In this document: in pieces, positions 52,085-63,487 of the stretch
How positions within the stretch are numbered: the stretch's first letter is position 1
Layout: every line of letters begins with the position of its first letter
Source of the DNA: Dipteris shenzhenensis
Lineage: Eukaryota; Polypodiophyta; Polypodiopsida; Gleicheniales
Reading direction: 5' to 3' (one strand)
Length of the DNA: 64,000 bases
Assembly: GCA_047967505.1 (NCBI GenBank)
Contig: CM106538.1
Notes under the pieces: model-generated
The model's database searches: none
Seen by the model: only the letters and a program-made list of their open reading frames with translations
Told to the model about the DNA's origin: nothing
Translations under genes and position numbers: made by a program

Positions 52085-53808
52085 TTCTCCTCCTCCCTCC
52101 TCCTCCTCCTCTTCCCCCCTCGTCCTCCTCTCTCTTCTTTCTCCCATGCTCTTACACCTTCTTCCTCTCCCACTCCTATGCTCCCCCCTAAACCCTTAGT
52201 TCCTCAAACCTTAACCTCCATGATCTATGAGGGAGATGAGTTCTCCACCATGTACTCTACCTTGAACCTTGGAGCTAGGTGGTAGTAAGGATGAAGGAGT
52301 GTGAAGAGGGTGGGAAAGGGGGGCAAGGGAGTGTGAATGGGAGACAAAGATGGTGGACTTGGGAGGTGATCATGATGAGGATGTACCTACTCGAGTTGTG
52401 TGAAGAGAGAATATAGTAAATTATAGGCAACGCAAGTCAAAGGAAAGGAGATTCATACATAGAGCATAGAGGCACTCAAAGACAGATGGACAAGTAAGAT
52501 ACACATTAAGAGAGATGGACAAGTCACAATTGCTCAATCTCATAATTCCCATGCTCACATTCCCCATGAATTTAAGCGAATCCACAGGATCCATTCACAA
52601 GCATCTCTTCGACTCATACTTGCATCATTTCTCTATATAACATGAGTAGCCTATGGATGATTGCTATTAGGGAGGCCCAAAAAGAGCAGCAAGCAGGAGG
52701 ATGGCTGCGTGGGAGTGTCGTTAACAACATTTTGTTGGGATGGTATGGTGTTTTTGGTGGCTCTCTTTGATGAAGCAGGGTTTTGTTTTGTGAGATGGAA
52801 AAGAGGGTTTGTCTCAAATCATGGGTTGATCAACAATGCTATTCTCAAAATCTGCTGTCGGTCAGCCATCTCTCTGTAGTGAGCTGCTTCAGCAGCCAAG
52901 TAGATGATCCCAAAAGCAATGGTTGTAAGCATGATTCTTTTTCTTCTTCTTCTTCATCTTCATTGTGACTCAAATTCAACGCAGAGTCCCCTATTTTTCA
53001 TGGGCACAAGCCACAAAACATGTGGGATTTTTGTTGTCCACAGTTATTCTTTCTCTATTTTATCTGAAGTACAATAGAATATGTAAACCAGTGTCTGCCA
53101 ATTAACAACAGCAATGGCAAAGCTTGTCAAAAACTGCATGTGAAAAAGAACAAGGCCGATGCTCATGAAGATTGCCTTCAGTAGCACGAACAATAGAAGC
53201 TCGCAACGTGCTTTATGCATCACCACCAGCTATATGCTTCGTGATCAGCTATATCGCAACCAAGTGTGGATTCTTGGAGAATTCTAATGGTCAGTTTCTC
53301 CCCCTTGATATTCGATGTACTGATTCAAAGTTGGAGGCTACTGCCTAGAGAACTGCAGGTGATTGGTGGAGCGAATCTGTGAAATACAAATGTGGGGATG
53401 CCTAGCCATTAGAGCCACCCACTCTCGAGCCATCACATCCATTAGGCAACCTAGATAACCTTGACCGATTTCACCCAACTTTAATTGGTGTGCGATTGCT
53501 AATGAGACTCATGGGGGAGAGAGAAAGGTCGATTGGGAAAACGGACAGCTCGAAGACACCACAAGACTCTTCAAAATTGAAAAGCTAGTAGATGCATGTT
53601 TGCAAAAAACTTTAAAACTATATCAACATAAAAGCCAGCTCATTGTGTGTGTTCTGGAACCCAAAATTTCTCACAACACTGAGCCAATACCTTCTATGAT
53701 CTAGAAGCCTCAATTGCCTATCGTTGTAGGCACTGCCATGTTGATAAATACTATTGTTCAAGAAATGGAGGGATTAATAACTAAAAGAGTGAGAAGCATT
53801 AGTGTGGA
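52085..53808. other. CT-rich tract then unrecognised sequence
   Basis: 52085-52190 continues the CT-rich host tract. 52.2-53.8 kb has scattered short frames (for example 52661-52879) and a TTCTTCTTCTTC run near 52945, with no recognisable gene or TE motif. It may be a decayed LTR element, but nothing supports a class. Confidence 0.4.
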
Positions 53809-54084
53809 TAAGAAAGCATCTGAAAAGCAAAAGAAGAAACATGATTGCCAAGTGTAGGCAAGCAAGCTCTGACCATGAGCCTTGGGATCAGTGGGATGCA
53901 TTGGGTAGTTTGAGAGGGATTGCTTGAAGTGGAAATCCAAATATCGTAAGAAAGCATCCAAAAAGCAAAAGAAGAAACATGATTGCCAGGTGTAGGCAAG
54001 CAAGCTTTAACCATGAGCCTTGGGATCAGTGGGATGCATTGGATAGTTTGAGAGGGATTGCTTGAAGTGGAAATCCAAATATCG
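53809..54084. repeat. 138-bp tandem duplication
   Basis: Two copies (53809-53946, 53947-54084) starting TAAGAAAGCATC and ending CCAAATATCG, with about eight differences. The period is a multiple of three, and minus-strand frames cross both copies. No protein family is recognised. Confidence 0.85.
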
Positions 54085-54880
54085 TGCTGCACAATACACA
54101 CTCCATAATATTTTGGTTTACTTCTCATGAGAACCTATCCATCGCTTGAACCGCTTTTCTGCAAAGTTGCAGATGCCAGGCTATGACCATAGGCAACTGT
54201 TTCACATCTACCCTAGCAAGATTTCCACATCCTCTATGATATTTTTGTGCATGCGCTCTCCCATAGAGGATGTTTCTTCTTGAGCTAGATTCCCTTACAT
54301 ACACACGAGTTCACTCTTGATCTAGCCTATATGTACCTAGCCTGAGTAGTGGATACAATCATATATAGAGGGTGATGGAGTATCTCAATTCAATGGTGTA
54401 GATAACAGCACTTGAAATCAAGTTTATATCTATGTGTTTTATATGACGTGCTAGAAACTTTAAAGTGCCATAGCATGGTCTTAATGACCATTTGGTGAAT
54501 TTGCTCCTTCCAAATCTATTGTACTATGGAAAGAAAGAATGTCTCTCAAGTGGGACAATCCATTAGCCTTCAAACGCTAGGCTTCAAGAAATTGGTACCT
54601 CTATACTTCCATATTTCAAAGAAATGTGGTGTCGAGCAAAGAGCTATGCCATGTGGTGCCTTTCTAGGCTCCTCCCAAATGCCTCCCTTCTACTTGCCCT
54701 TAATAGCCATGTGGCATAGTTCTTGGCTAGCTGCCTTCCATGAACCCAACCCACACAACGAGATCATCTCCATTCTATACTCTTGACTTATGTTCCCTTA
54801 ATCGTGTACTCTGCACCTACATTCCCTTACTCAATCCTTCTTTGTGGCCTACACTGCCTTATGAAGGACATCAACTTGCA
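54085..54880. other. No gene recognised
   Basis: Moderately AT-rich sequence. An 86-codon plus-strand frame (54526-54786) has no recognisable motif. Confidence 0.4.
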
Positions 54881-55000
54881 TGATCAGTGGAGCATAATCG
54901 TGGAACATTCTTGCGAAAGCATGAAAGGTTTGATCAGTGGAGCATGATTGTGGAACATTCTTGCGAAAGCATTGTAGGCTTGATCAGTGGAGCGTGAACA
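54881..55000. repeat. 50-bp direct repeats
   Basis: TGATCAGTGGAGCAT starts at 54881, 54931 and 54981, each followed by TGTGGAACATTCTTGCGAAA in the first two. Exactly 50-bp period, two and a half units. Confidence 0.85.
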
Positions 55001-55189
55001 CTCGAGGTCTTTTTAATATGTTACGCAAGTTTTTTATTGCATTCAAATTGCCATTGAGAAGAAAGAGAGGAGAAGGGAGAGAGGAAGACGTATCTGCATG
55101 TTCATCATTTAGATACAATCCACATCCAATTCTACAAACATGTGATTGTTTCTTCATTTCACAATTAAAATAATTGTGTTATATGGATA

Positions 55190-56110
55190 GTCTAACTACA
55201 CACACACACACATACAAATGCACACCTAACTTAACCCTTATTTTTTGTGTTTTTCATCGTAGGCACTCCTATGTGATCGTCGTTAGCTCACCGACTTCAC
55301 GCCACTAGTACCTCTTCTCTAGACCCTTTATTACACCAGGTTGGTAATGTTTATTTGTTTGTTATTAATTTTTATAAGGTAGAGGTAAAAAAGCACTCGC
55401 ATGCATGCACGCGCACACACACACACACCCCCTTTTGCCTAATGTGTGGCTATGCACATACATGCATATCTAGGCTTTACGCACACATCCATACTACACA
55501 CGCTTATGCTTATATTTCATGATTACGATTATGCTTATATTTTATGATTATGTTCCATCAAGTTAGATGCCATGCATATATGTTTGTACATGTCTATATA
55601 TCATATTCACATACATGCACCTATATGGCTACACACATTCATATAGGTGCTTGGTTAGAGTACAATAAAACACACACACACACACACACACAAGAGACAC
55701 TCTTTTTCCTAATGTGTAGCTATGCACATACATGCATAGCTAGACTTTGCACTCAAGTCCATACTACACATGTTAATGCTTATATTTCATGGACATGATT
55801 ATGTTCCATCAAGTTAGATGTCATGCACATATGTTTACATGTTTATATATCATATTCACATACATGCACCTATATGTCTACACACATTGATATAAGTGAT
55901 TGCTTAGTACAATAAAAAAATGGCCCAATAACATGCGATCTCTATATATCTTATTCACATATATAAGTGAATAGTTAGTACAATAACAAAATGCCCAAAT
56001 ATGTGAGCTCTAGATCTATCTACTTATCTATTATAATATGACTATACATACACACAGTCATATAGATAGACAAACTAGGATATGTGTGTGTGTATGTGTG
56101 TGTATGTATA
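55190..56110. repeat. CA microsatellites and a ~230-bp direct duplication
   Basis: CA runs lie at about 55199-55216, 55411-55428 and 55670-55692, and a TG run at about 56081-56104. Between them a segment from CTAATGTGTGGCTATGCACA to ATACATGCACCTATATG (about 55438-55665) is repeated with changes at about 55710-55915. The CA run at 55670 separates the copies, so duplication probably ran through the microsatellite. Confidence 0.75.
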
Positions 56111-56406
56111 TATACTATGTATATATAGATACACGCATGGAACTGTTTCAAATGCAAACATGTTTTTACACATTTTGATATGGGCACAGTTATAAATATG
56201 GTTTTAGCCGTTGTTCCAAATGATGCAGAGGTGATTCCTAATATCATGATGTTGACCATCCATGATCGACAATGTCTTCAAACTATGAAATGACTCGCAA
56301 GAGGAGGATCTTCCACCTACACAACCAAACGGACATCTAAGTGCATGTCATCTTCTAGACAAAGCACCATCGCTATTGCAAAACGTCTGAAGTCCATAGG
56401 TGAAAA

Positions 56407-56898
56407 ATGGCATCCAGGAGGGCAAGATGGTCCATCTGTATAACAAGACACACCAATATATGCCATTCATCTTCAATGCAACATGCTATCAGTGCAAAGA
56501 AATTAAAGTCCATTCAGGATGTATGTGAGCGTAACGAGCATATGAATTCGATGAATGCAACAAATCTATGCTCCTTATGGGGTGAAATTCTTTTGGATAA
56601 TAGTGGAGTAATAGGAGAGGGAATGGGTGCGATCGATGAAACTATCAATTGGAGGATTAATCGGATTGAGAATAGCGTCAAGGCTACAAATGAGCACATG
56701 CAGAATCTTTTGGGGGGTGGTAGGGAAGGCTCAGTTGTTTGTGATAAAGGTTGTAGGCTACAAGTCGACGACTTAAAGGAGCAAGTTACTTTGTTGCATG
56801 CCAAGATGTCAACGTCTAAAGTTAGTTTGAATAGGTTGTCACCTATTATGACAAGAGTGAGCCGTAAGCTAGACCGTATTTCAACCTATGGTAATTGA
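56407..56898 (+). CDS. Unknown 163-residue frame, coiled-coil-like
   Basis: MASRRARWSICITRHTNICH start, then IQDVCERNEHMNSMNATNLC, GEGMGAIDETINWRINRIEN, and a C-terminal half with heptad-like spacing of Leu/Val/Met (LQVDDLKEQVTLLHAKMSTS). Codon use looks natural and the frame ends in TGA. No family is recognised. It lies upstream of, and in the same direction as, the Helitron and could be a TE-encoded accessory or chance. Confidence 0.3.
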   Translation: MASRRARWSICITRHTNICHSSSMQHAISAKKLKSIQDVCERNEHMNSMNATNLCSLWGEILLDNSGVIGEGMGAIDETINWRINRIENSVKATNEHMQNLLGGGREGSVVCDKGCRLQVDDLKEQVTLLHAKMSTSKVSLNRLSPIMTRVSRKLDRISTYGN

Positions 56899-57393
56899 AA
56901 TTACCATAGGTACATCTTTTTTGATATTGTATTGGAATCCAAAATTTTGACAAACAATTTTCATAATTAGATCATCCTTAGGTTATTCAGTATGTGTTTA
57001 TTGCACAAAAGTTTTATGCCAACTTTTCAATTGCAATAATAGCACTTTATGGTTGCTCGGATTTTTTTGGAGATACAATATGGTGGTGCCATGTAGGAAT
57101 GTGTGTACATGTGCAACTCCATTGATTAATTATGGAGGTGATGGATAATAACTATGTGAGTGATAATTCAAAAGGCATACATGTAAATGTATGTAGCTTG
57201 CACATATGAGGACACACGTGGAAACATACGAGCAAACATGCAAACATATAGGCACACCCAAATATAGTAACACCATAGTCAACTCATATATCCAAAAAAT
57301 CAACAAGAAATATGTTATATATATATTATATATATATATACATAACATGTTTACCTATAGGTAGATGGAGAGAGAGAAAGAGAGAATCAAAGA

Positions 57394-57398
<5 letters not shown>

Positions 57399-57446
<48 letters not shown>

Positions 57447-57470
57447 AGAGAGAGAGAGAGAGAGAGAGAG
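57399..57470. repeat. (AC)23 and (AG)n compound microsatellite
   Basis: 57399-57444 is uninterrupted AC, then 57445-57470 mostly AG. Frames through it give His/Thr and Arg/Glu repeats and are artefacts. Confidence 0.95.
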
Positions 57471-57497
57471 AAATATAGCTGTTTTTATTTACAGGAG

Positions 57498-58557
57498 ATG
57501 GTGGAATGTGTATCACATTCGGTACATCTTCATAGGAGCAAGGTGTTATATGCGACACATAGGGCACATCATGATGTTGCTAGGCAAAGAACACTATTTA
57601 AAAGGCAAGCTCCTAGAAATGGAGAGGCAGCTATGGAATTTCATCCGGATGGTGCACTTAATTTGCCTTTTGGAGAAAGAAATGCACCAAATACTCCTAT
57701 TATAAGTGGAAGGATATCTATGGTTGCAACTAGGGCATTTAGACGTTCAATTGCTAGACAACGCGTTGCCAACAACCAGCGCAATGCCAACAACATAGGT
57801 ACGATTTTCCAATTCAGATGAGTGCCTCTCTATTCTGTGTCAATTTCCTTTTAGTGACGATATAGGGCACCTAGCTCTATATCATTTGTGCTCCTACTCT
57901 CCATTCGCATCTTTGTGAATTTTTCCATGCTCAATTATGGAAGCAAGAAACTCAAACAAATATGCATCGAGTTGTAGGAAAGCATTGCTGTAAACTTGGT
58001 TGTCTAAGGTTATTGCCATTAGAAGAGCCACCCAAGACTTTAAAGACTTTATTGCATGGAAATGATGCCACGAGTAAATCATTTAAGAAGAACATAAAGG
58101 TTTATAATAGTGTGATGGTATTTGTTTCACTGGGTGCCCCAATAGATGGAATGTTTCAGGGGATTAGAGGTATACACAATTTTCGAGTTCATGGTAGTGT
58201 GTACCATTGTGTCGGAAATGTGTTGCTTGATGCGATTAGACAAGAAGTCCCACGTTTTGCACAACTATATGTGTTTGACATAGAGCATGAATTGCAGAAT
58301 CGTTTGAATGGGATGCCTGGATCGGATGTTGGTATTTTGGAGGAGCTGCAGGGAATGATGCATGCCTACAACTCATATGCCAGTGCATTGTTAGTTGTGG
58401 GGGAAGTTTTAAAAAGAAATCCGTATGTAGACTTAAAGATGGTGATTTGTGAAAATTGCTCAATCTCCAAACAATACTTAGCTCCCACTGCTAGTGAGGT
58501 TGCTGCTATCATGCCACGGAAAGGGGATGACTTTGATCTTGGAAATCGAGACATTTA
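57498..58557 (+). pseudogene. Helitron protein, N-terminal part
   Basis: The first segment (57498-57821) begins MVECVSHSVHLHRSKVLYAT behind TTTATTTACAG, a good splice acceptor. After stops, 57962-58557 gives CCKLGCLRLLPLEEPPKTLK, NIKVYNSVMVFVSLGAPIDG, HNFRVHGSVYHCVGNVLLDA and RFAQLYVFDIEHELQNRLNG. These are the blocks that precede the Rep nuclease in plant Helitron Rep-helicases (CC..G.v.lP, f..ni.aYN...aF.S.G, yHriGsl.P, paFaQLYiyDte.E...Rl). Two or more frame breaks. Confidence 0.8.
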
Positions 58558-58767
58558 AATTTTAAGCCGCAATGGGATTGTCAAAAGAATATCCAATTTG
58601 CATCGATCATACATGCCTCTCATGTATGTTCTTCTGTTTCCTTGAGGGGAGGACAACTGGCATGTACACATGCCATACAATGATGTTCCTGGTGACATGC
58701 CATTACATGATCGATACAGAGTCATAAGAGCATTACACAAAGGCAATACTATGCATACCGTCTGCAA

Positions 58768-59924
58768 GTGAGAGAAGATACAAATGCTTGCCTTCTACAT
58801 GGAGGAATATTTCTACAACAATTCATTGTCGATGCATACAATAGCATAGGAAAATCTAGGCCGATATGCATATGGAATAATCAAGTATCTCTGCATGGAG
58901 AAGTTTATCAAAGATTGACGAACATGGTGAATGCAGTTGATGGGACACATACTATAATTGGCAATGCTGCAGGGCGGATAATTGTGTTGCCATCTTCCTT
59001 TATAGGAGGACCACAATATATGTGTCAGTTATATCAAGATGCAATGGCTATTGTCAAAAAAAGAGATAAACTTGATTTGTTTATTACATTCACTTGTAGT
59101 CCGAAATGGCCTGAAATATCTGAAGCTCTATTGCTAGGCCAAAGTCATAGGATCAACCAGATCTGACAATCTGTGTGTTTTATCAAAAGCACAAAGACAT
59201 GATGCAATCAATTTTGAAGGATAATATGTTTGGCAAAATGGCTGGGTATGTCTATGTGATAGAATAAGAGAGGTTTGCCACACTCACATATACTATTGAT
59301 TTTAGATGGCGCATTCAAACCTACAGAGGTTACCCACTATGATCGATTGGTATGTGCTGAGCTTCCTGATGTGGCATTATTTTCAGAGTTGCATGCAGTC
59401 ATTAAACAGTGTAATGTTCATGGTCCATGTGGTGCACTGAATCCTAAGTGTAATGAGGTTTGCCACACTCACATATACTATTGATTTTAGATGGCGCATT
59501 CAAACCTACAGAGGTTACCCACTATGATCGATTGGTATGTGCTGAGCTTCCTGATGTGGCATTATTTTCAGAGTTGCATGCAGTCATTAAACAGTGTAAT
59601 GTTCATGGTCCATGTGGTGCACTGAATCCCTCTGCTGCTTGCATGGTGCAAGGTAAATGCAATCGTCATTACCCACGAGCCTTCTCTCCATGTACTATTG
59701 TGGGTAATGATGGTTATCCTATTTACATGCATTGGGATGATGGTAGACATATAGAAGTGAAAGAGGGTGTGGTAGAAAATCGTTGGATTGTGCCTTTCAA
59801 TCCTTTCCTTTCAATGAAGTATAAGGCACACATCAATGTTAAAGTTTGCTCCACAATCACAGCCGTTAAGTATCTATATAAATACGTATATAAGGGTCAT
59901 GATAGAGCAACGATGAGGATGTAG
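58768..59924 (+). pseudogene. Helitron Rep (HUH nuclease) domain, disrupted
   Basis: 58768-59166: FLQQFIVDAYNSIGKSRPIC, VLPSSFIGGPQYMCQLYQDA, LDLFITFTCSPKWPEI. The HUH motif RGLPHSHILLI (two His that bind the metal) lies at 59275 and again at 59460, because 185 bp is duplicated. Then CNRHYPRAFSPCTIVGNDGY, ENRWIVPFNPFLSMKYKAHI and VKYLYKYVYKGHDRAT with the paired catalytic tyrosines. These residues nick and join single strands during rolling-circle transposition. The duplication and stops break the frame, so it is inactive. Confidence 0.85.
59271..59640. repeat. 185-bp tandem duplication over the HUH motif
   Basis: The segment from AGGTTTGCCACACTC at 59271 repeats at 59456 with no difference that I can see. 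The period is not a multiple of three, so it shifts the frame. Apparent identity suggests it is recent. Confidence 0.85.
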
Positions 59925-60140
59925 ATCACAAATACTATGGAAGGGTGAGGAGCATTGCACAACTCAAATGATGGGGTTGTAGATGAGATCAACAACTATT
60001 TAGATGCACGTTATGTGTCAGCATCAAAAGCATGTTGGCAGATGTATGAGTATGACATGCATGATGAAAAGCCTGATGTGTAAAGGCTACAAGTTCATCT
60101 TCCTATGTTGAATAGTGTAATCTTTTGAAATGATGATGAT

Positions 60141-60729
60141 TTGCAGAATATAGTGGATAGGGAACAAAACAGAAAAACTATTCTTAGAGAATGGTTCAAA
60201 TGCAATCAGTTACATCCTGAACCAGACGATCTACTTTATGGTGACTTTCCGAGTGGCTGGGTTTGGAACAAGCCCGGCAAGAAATGGAATAAAAGAAAGA
60301 CTGGAAACAGCATTGGCCTAATGTACAATGTTTCTCCAAGAGCAATATTTCATGCATATGTTACTCAACGTTTGCAAGGGTTGTAAGTCGTTTGATGACC
60401 TGCGCACATTTTCTAGACATCTTTATCCTTCTTTCAAGGCAGCATGCATTGCTAGAGGACTATTGGAAAGTGATGAGGAGTGGTTTGTTTATATGCAAGA
60501 GGCTATGTTTGATCAAAATAGTGTGCAATTGAGATACCTATTCGTTACAATCTTAGTCTTTTGTGAGCCTACATCTCCTAGCCTTTTGTGGGAAAAATTC
60601 TCTTCGGCACTTTTGAATGATTTTTTCTATGCATTTGAATCAACTATAAATGATATGATTGATCATCGGGCAATGGTAGTAAAGGAGATCCTATTGCAAT
60701 TGGAGCACAATCTTCTACAGCATGGATGA
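60141..60729 (+). pseudogene. Helitron linker to helicase
   Basis: REQNRKTILREWFKCNQLHP, DFPSGWVWNKPGKKWNKRK, SPRAIFHAYVTQRLQG and SFDDLRTFSRHLYPSFKAAC are split over two frames at about 60385, followed by the ESDEEWFVYMQEAMFDQNSV block and PSLLWEKFSSALLNDF. This is the region joining Rep and PIF1-type helicase in plant Helitrons (L.eyP..F.W......W..R). Confidence 0.8.
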
Positions 60730-60756
60730 AGGTTATCAGATTTTAATGGGTTACCT

Positions 60757-61620
60757 ATGGTGGACAGATCACCTTTCCTAGTCGTAAATGGTTTACTACA
60801 AGAGGAGAGAATGTTCAATGTTGGGCAACATGCACAAATTGCTCGACATATGGAAATAACTTTAAATAATTGTCAGTGGGCTGCCCTTGAACAAATTTTG
60901 GCGGCAGTGTATGCAAATGCTGGTGGGGTGTATTTTCTTGATGACCCAAGAGAATCTGAAAAGACCTTTCTATATAATTGTTTGATCTCTTGACTGCCTG
61001 GTGAGGGACACATTGCTTTAGCATGCGTGTCTTCTAGCATTGCAACATTACTATTAGCAAATGGCCGGACAGCACACTCACGCTTCAAGATACCATTGGA
61101 TCTGCATGCCACTAGCACATGCAATATAAGGGTTAATAGCCACCTTGCCAATGGTTTGAAGGTAGCCAAGATAATAATATGGGACGAGGCACCTATGACT
61201 CACCACTATGCATTTGAAGCATTGGACGAGACGTTGCAAGATATCATGTCCAGTGACCAACTTTTTGGTGGAAAGGTGGTGCTGTTGGGGGGAGCTTTTA
61301 GACGGGTGTTGCCAGTGGTTCCAAAGGCAGGCCGAGAGGAAATTGTCAATGCTGCATTGTGCCATTCAAAAATTTGGAGATATACAAAAGACTTGCGGCT
61401 CACTCAAAATATGCGGGTCCTTCAAAAGGGAGATAACTCATCGGAGCACGAATTCATACAGTGGGTTCTAGACATAGGCAATGGAACAAATAGAGGAATG
61501 CAAGAAGATGAGGTTGTAATACCAAAAAAAATGCATTTGGAGACAAAGTTCATGGAAGGCTTGATTGATTGGGTTTATAAAGGCCTTCCAAAAATTTGTC
61601 TAAAAGATCATCAATCCTAG
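60757..61620 (+). pseudogene. Helitron PIF1-type helicase, truncated
   Basis: LNNCQWAALEQILAAV, then the P-loop position reads FLDDPRESEKTFLYN, where GPGGTGKT is expected: the Gly residues are lost but Lys-Thr remains. SIATLLLANGRTAHSRFKIP is motif Ia. IIWDEAPMTHHYAFEALDET is Walker B. VVLLGGAFRRVLPVVPKAGR is motif II/III. LRLTQNMRV follows. A stop (TGA about 60994) splits the domain. Coding ends at about 61620, before the C-terminal helicase motifs, where a gypsy RT fragment in the other orientation begins. Confidence 0.85.
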
Positions 61621-61875
61621 GGGTTGGGTATTTGTTCTTCACTATGATTTTGTTTAGTGCATGGTAGTCTAATATACACATTTGATAGGTTCCATTATTG
61701 TTTTTGACTAATGATAGGTACTCCATAAGGAGAACTACTGGGTCTTATCAATCCTCTCTCTATGAGTTCCTCCACTTGCTTTTGAATTTCCTTTCATTCT
61801 AGTCAGTTGAGTCTATAAGGAGCCTTGCAAGGTGGAATATTGCCTGCCGATAGGATTTCTATCCTATGATCTTCA
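61616..61875 (-). pseudogene. Ty3/gypsy RT fragment
   Basis: On the minus strand: [44 protein letters not shown] in two pieces, and, after a frame change, [28 protein letters not shown]. This is the start of gypsy RT (H.I.L......APYR, I..S.SP.., K..G....C.DYR.LN..T). The catalytic YVDD part is absent. The family C LTR truncates it on the right. Confidence 0.8.
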
Positions 61876-62045
61876 TGTGGGGGTTAAAGGTCACTGCGCC
61901 TTTACCCCGGTTATGTACAATACTCAAACGCATATATAAATGAATGGAAAAGAAGATTAGGGTGTTCTACACCTACCAAAAACTTGTGTGGCTCTCTGTT
62001 TCTCTCTCTCCCTCTTCCGTTTTGCTTTCGTTGAGAGCACTCTCA
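61876..62045 (+). repeat. 5' LTR of family C copia
   Basis: TGTGGGGGTTAAAGG...GAGCACTCTCA, 170 bp, unusually short for a copia LTR. A TATA-like ATATATAAAT lies at about 61931. It aligns with the solo LTR at 41623 and the 3' LTR at 6702. Confidence 0.85.
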
Positions 62046-62046
62046 A

Positions 62047-62062
62047 TTGTATAAGAGCCCGG
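62047..62062 (+). promoter_or_regulatory. Primer-binding site of family C, degenerate
   Basis: TTGTATAAGAGCCCGG one base after the LTR resembles TGGTATCAGAGC with two mismatches. Either decayed, or the family uses a variant site. Confidence 0.5.
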
Positions 62063-63487
62063 GTGATCTAGCTGGGCATGCATGAATGCTTGGAAGCTCA
62101 GCAGCTCTATGGGAGGAAGGAGAAGCTCTGTGGGAAGCCTTGTGGGTGATTTTACTTGCATCGAAGTGCACAGAGACCTTGAAGGTACCTTTTGAAAAGT
62201 CACTTTGGTTTTGCGAAGTGGTTTTGAGAGCCTGTTAAGTGTTTTCGAAGAAAAAGTCATTTTTTTAGCTTTTCCCTATTTCGTTCGATGACAAAGACTC
62301 TGTATTGACTTGTAGAGGCAACCATTCACTTTAAGAGCTTGGAAACACCTTCATTCTTGAATTTGGGATCATTTTGTTGGATTTTCGACTCACTGTGTCA
62401 GTTTCGACGTTTTTTCTGCCTGGGTGTTAGAACTCAAGTTTGGAGCAACCATTTGCAGATCTATCAATTCCGGTGGACTCAGGAGGTCCTAAAACTTCTA
62501 TGTTGCTCATCATTCGCACTCTGGTGGAGTTTACAAACAGTTCAATTTCCAAAAACTTTTTTGAGTCTGTGTGTTGGACCCAGTGATTGAGACCATGGTT
62601 TCCAAAACCGTCCATCCCATTGCGTTTTGGACACCTAAAAACCCCTACCTATCAGTTCTTGTGCGATTCGATGGAGTATTTTTAGAGTTATAGATCTCTG
62701 TGTATTAGATTTCATCTCTCTATTATGCATCTTTCATTCTAAGGTTTTGAAACCTTAGATTTATGCCACATGGCAGTGGATAAGTGTTGACTCCCTTTTC
62801 TCACTCATCGGTTGGGATTTTGGAGTTCCAACAGAAGAAAGATATTTGTAGATTGTCTTGCTGAGCTCGATTATGCAATGGCGCCCATGTTTTGAGGCAT
62901 CTCATGTTCTATTTTCAGTAACGGTCATTGCCGTGGGACCATGATTTCATACCTTATGCAGATCACTCTGGTTGCAGTTTTTGAGCCATGTGTGCTCATT
63001 TGTAGTGTGCATTGGGTTGGAGTGGATGATTTATAGGCCATTTGGATGCATTGTGATCCTTATTGGATGCGGTAATAGGCCTAGATCACCTTGTGGGATG
63101 CTATTTTTTATGGACGCTTTGCACATGGTGCTATTTTATGCTAAGGGACAGCCATTTGACACATTGCAGGTGATGCACTGATAGTGTTATGCTCTCTTGG
63201 ATGAGATATTGTTGATGCATATGCCCATGGATGATGTTTATGCTTGAGCCATTTGGCACTTATTGGCATTTTGGATTACCATTGCAGTTGGCATTTTCTT
63301 TTAGGCCAGATTTGCTCATATGGATGCATAGTACATTCACATGAGTTAGCTGTATCTTTTGATGCTTTGAGCTTTGAGTTTTGGTGATATTTCACTCTAT
63401 TGTGGCATATGCATTTGGGTGCACCTAGTATTTGGTGTGATTCTCTCTTGTAGGCACTAGCATTTGGGATTTTGCTTTATTTGCATC
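62063..63487 (+). other. Leader of family C copia
   Basis: 1.4 kb without a recognisable gene between primer site and gag. Short frames (for example 62339-62590, 62972-63181) have no family. TTGGC- and TGGATGC-rich phrases recur but no clear tandem array is seen. Confidence 0.6.

Noticed and set aside
52614-52968. Overlapping frames on both strands that looked gene-like
   Set aside because: No conserved motif; composition is ordinary and the frames are short and mutually exclusive.
57312-57497. Frame start with His-Thr and Arg-Glu repeats before the Helitron
   Set aside because: It is the translation of (AC)n and (AG)n microsatellites; a better Helitron start is behind the splice acceptor at 57498.
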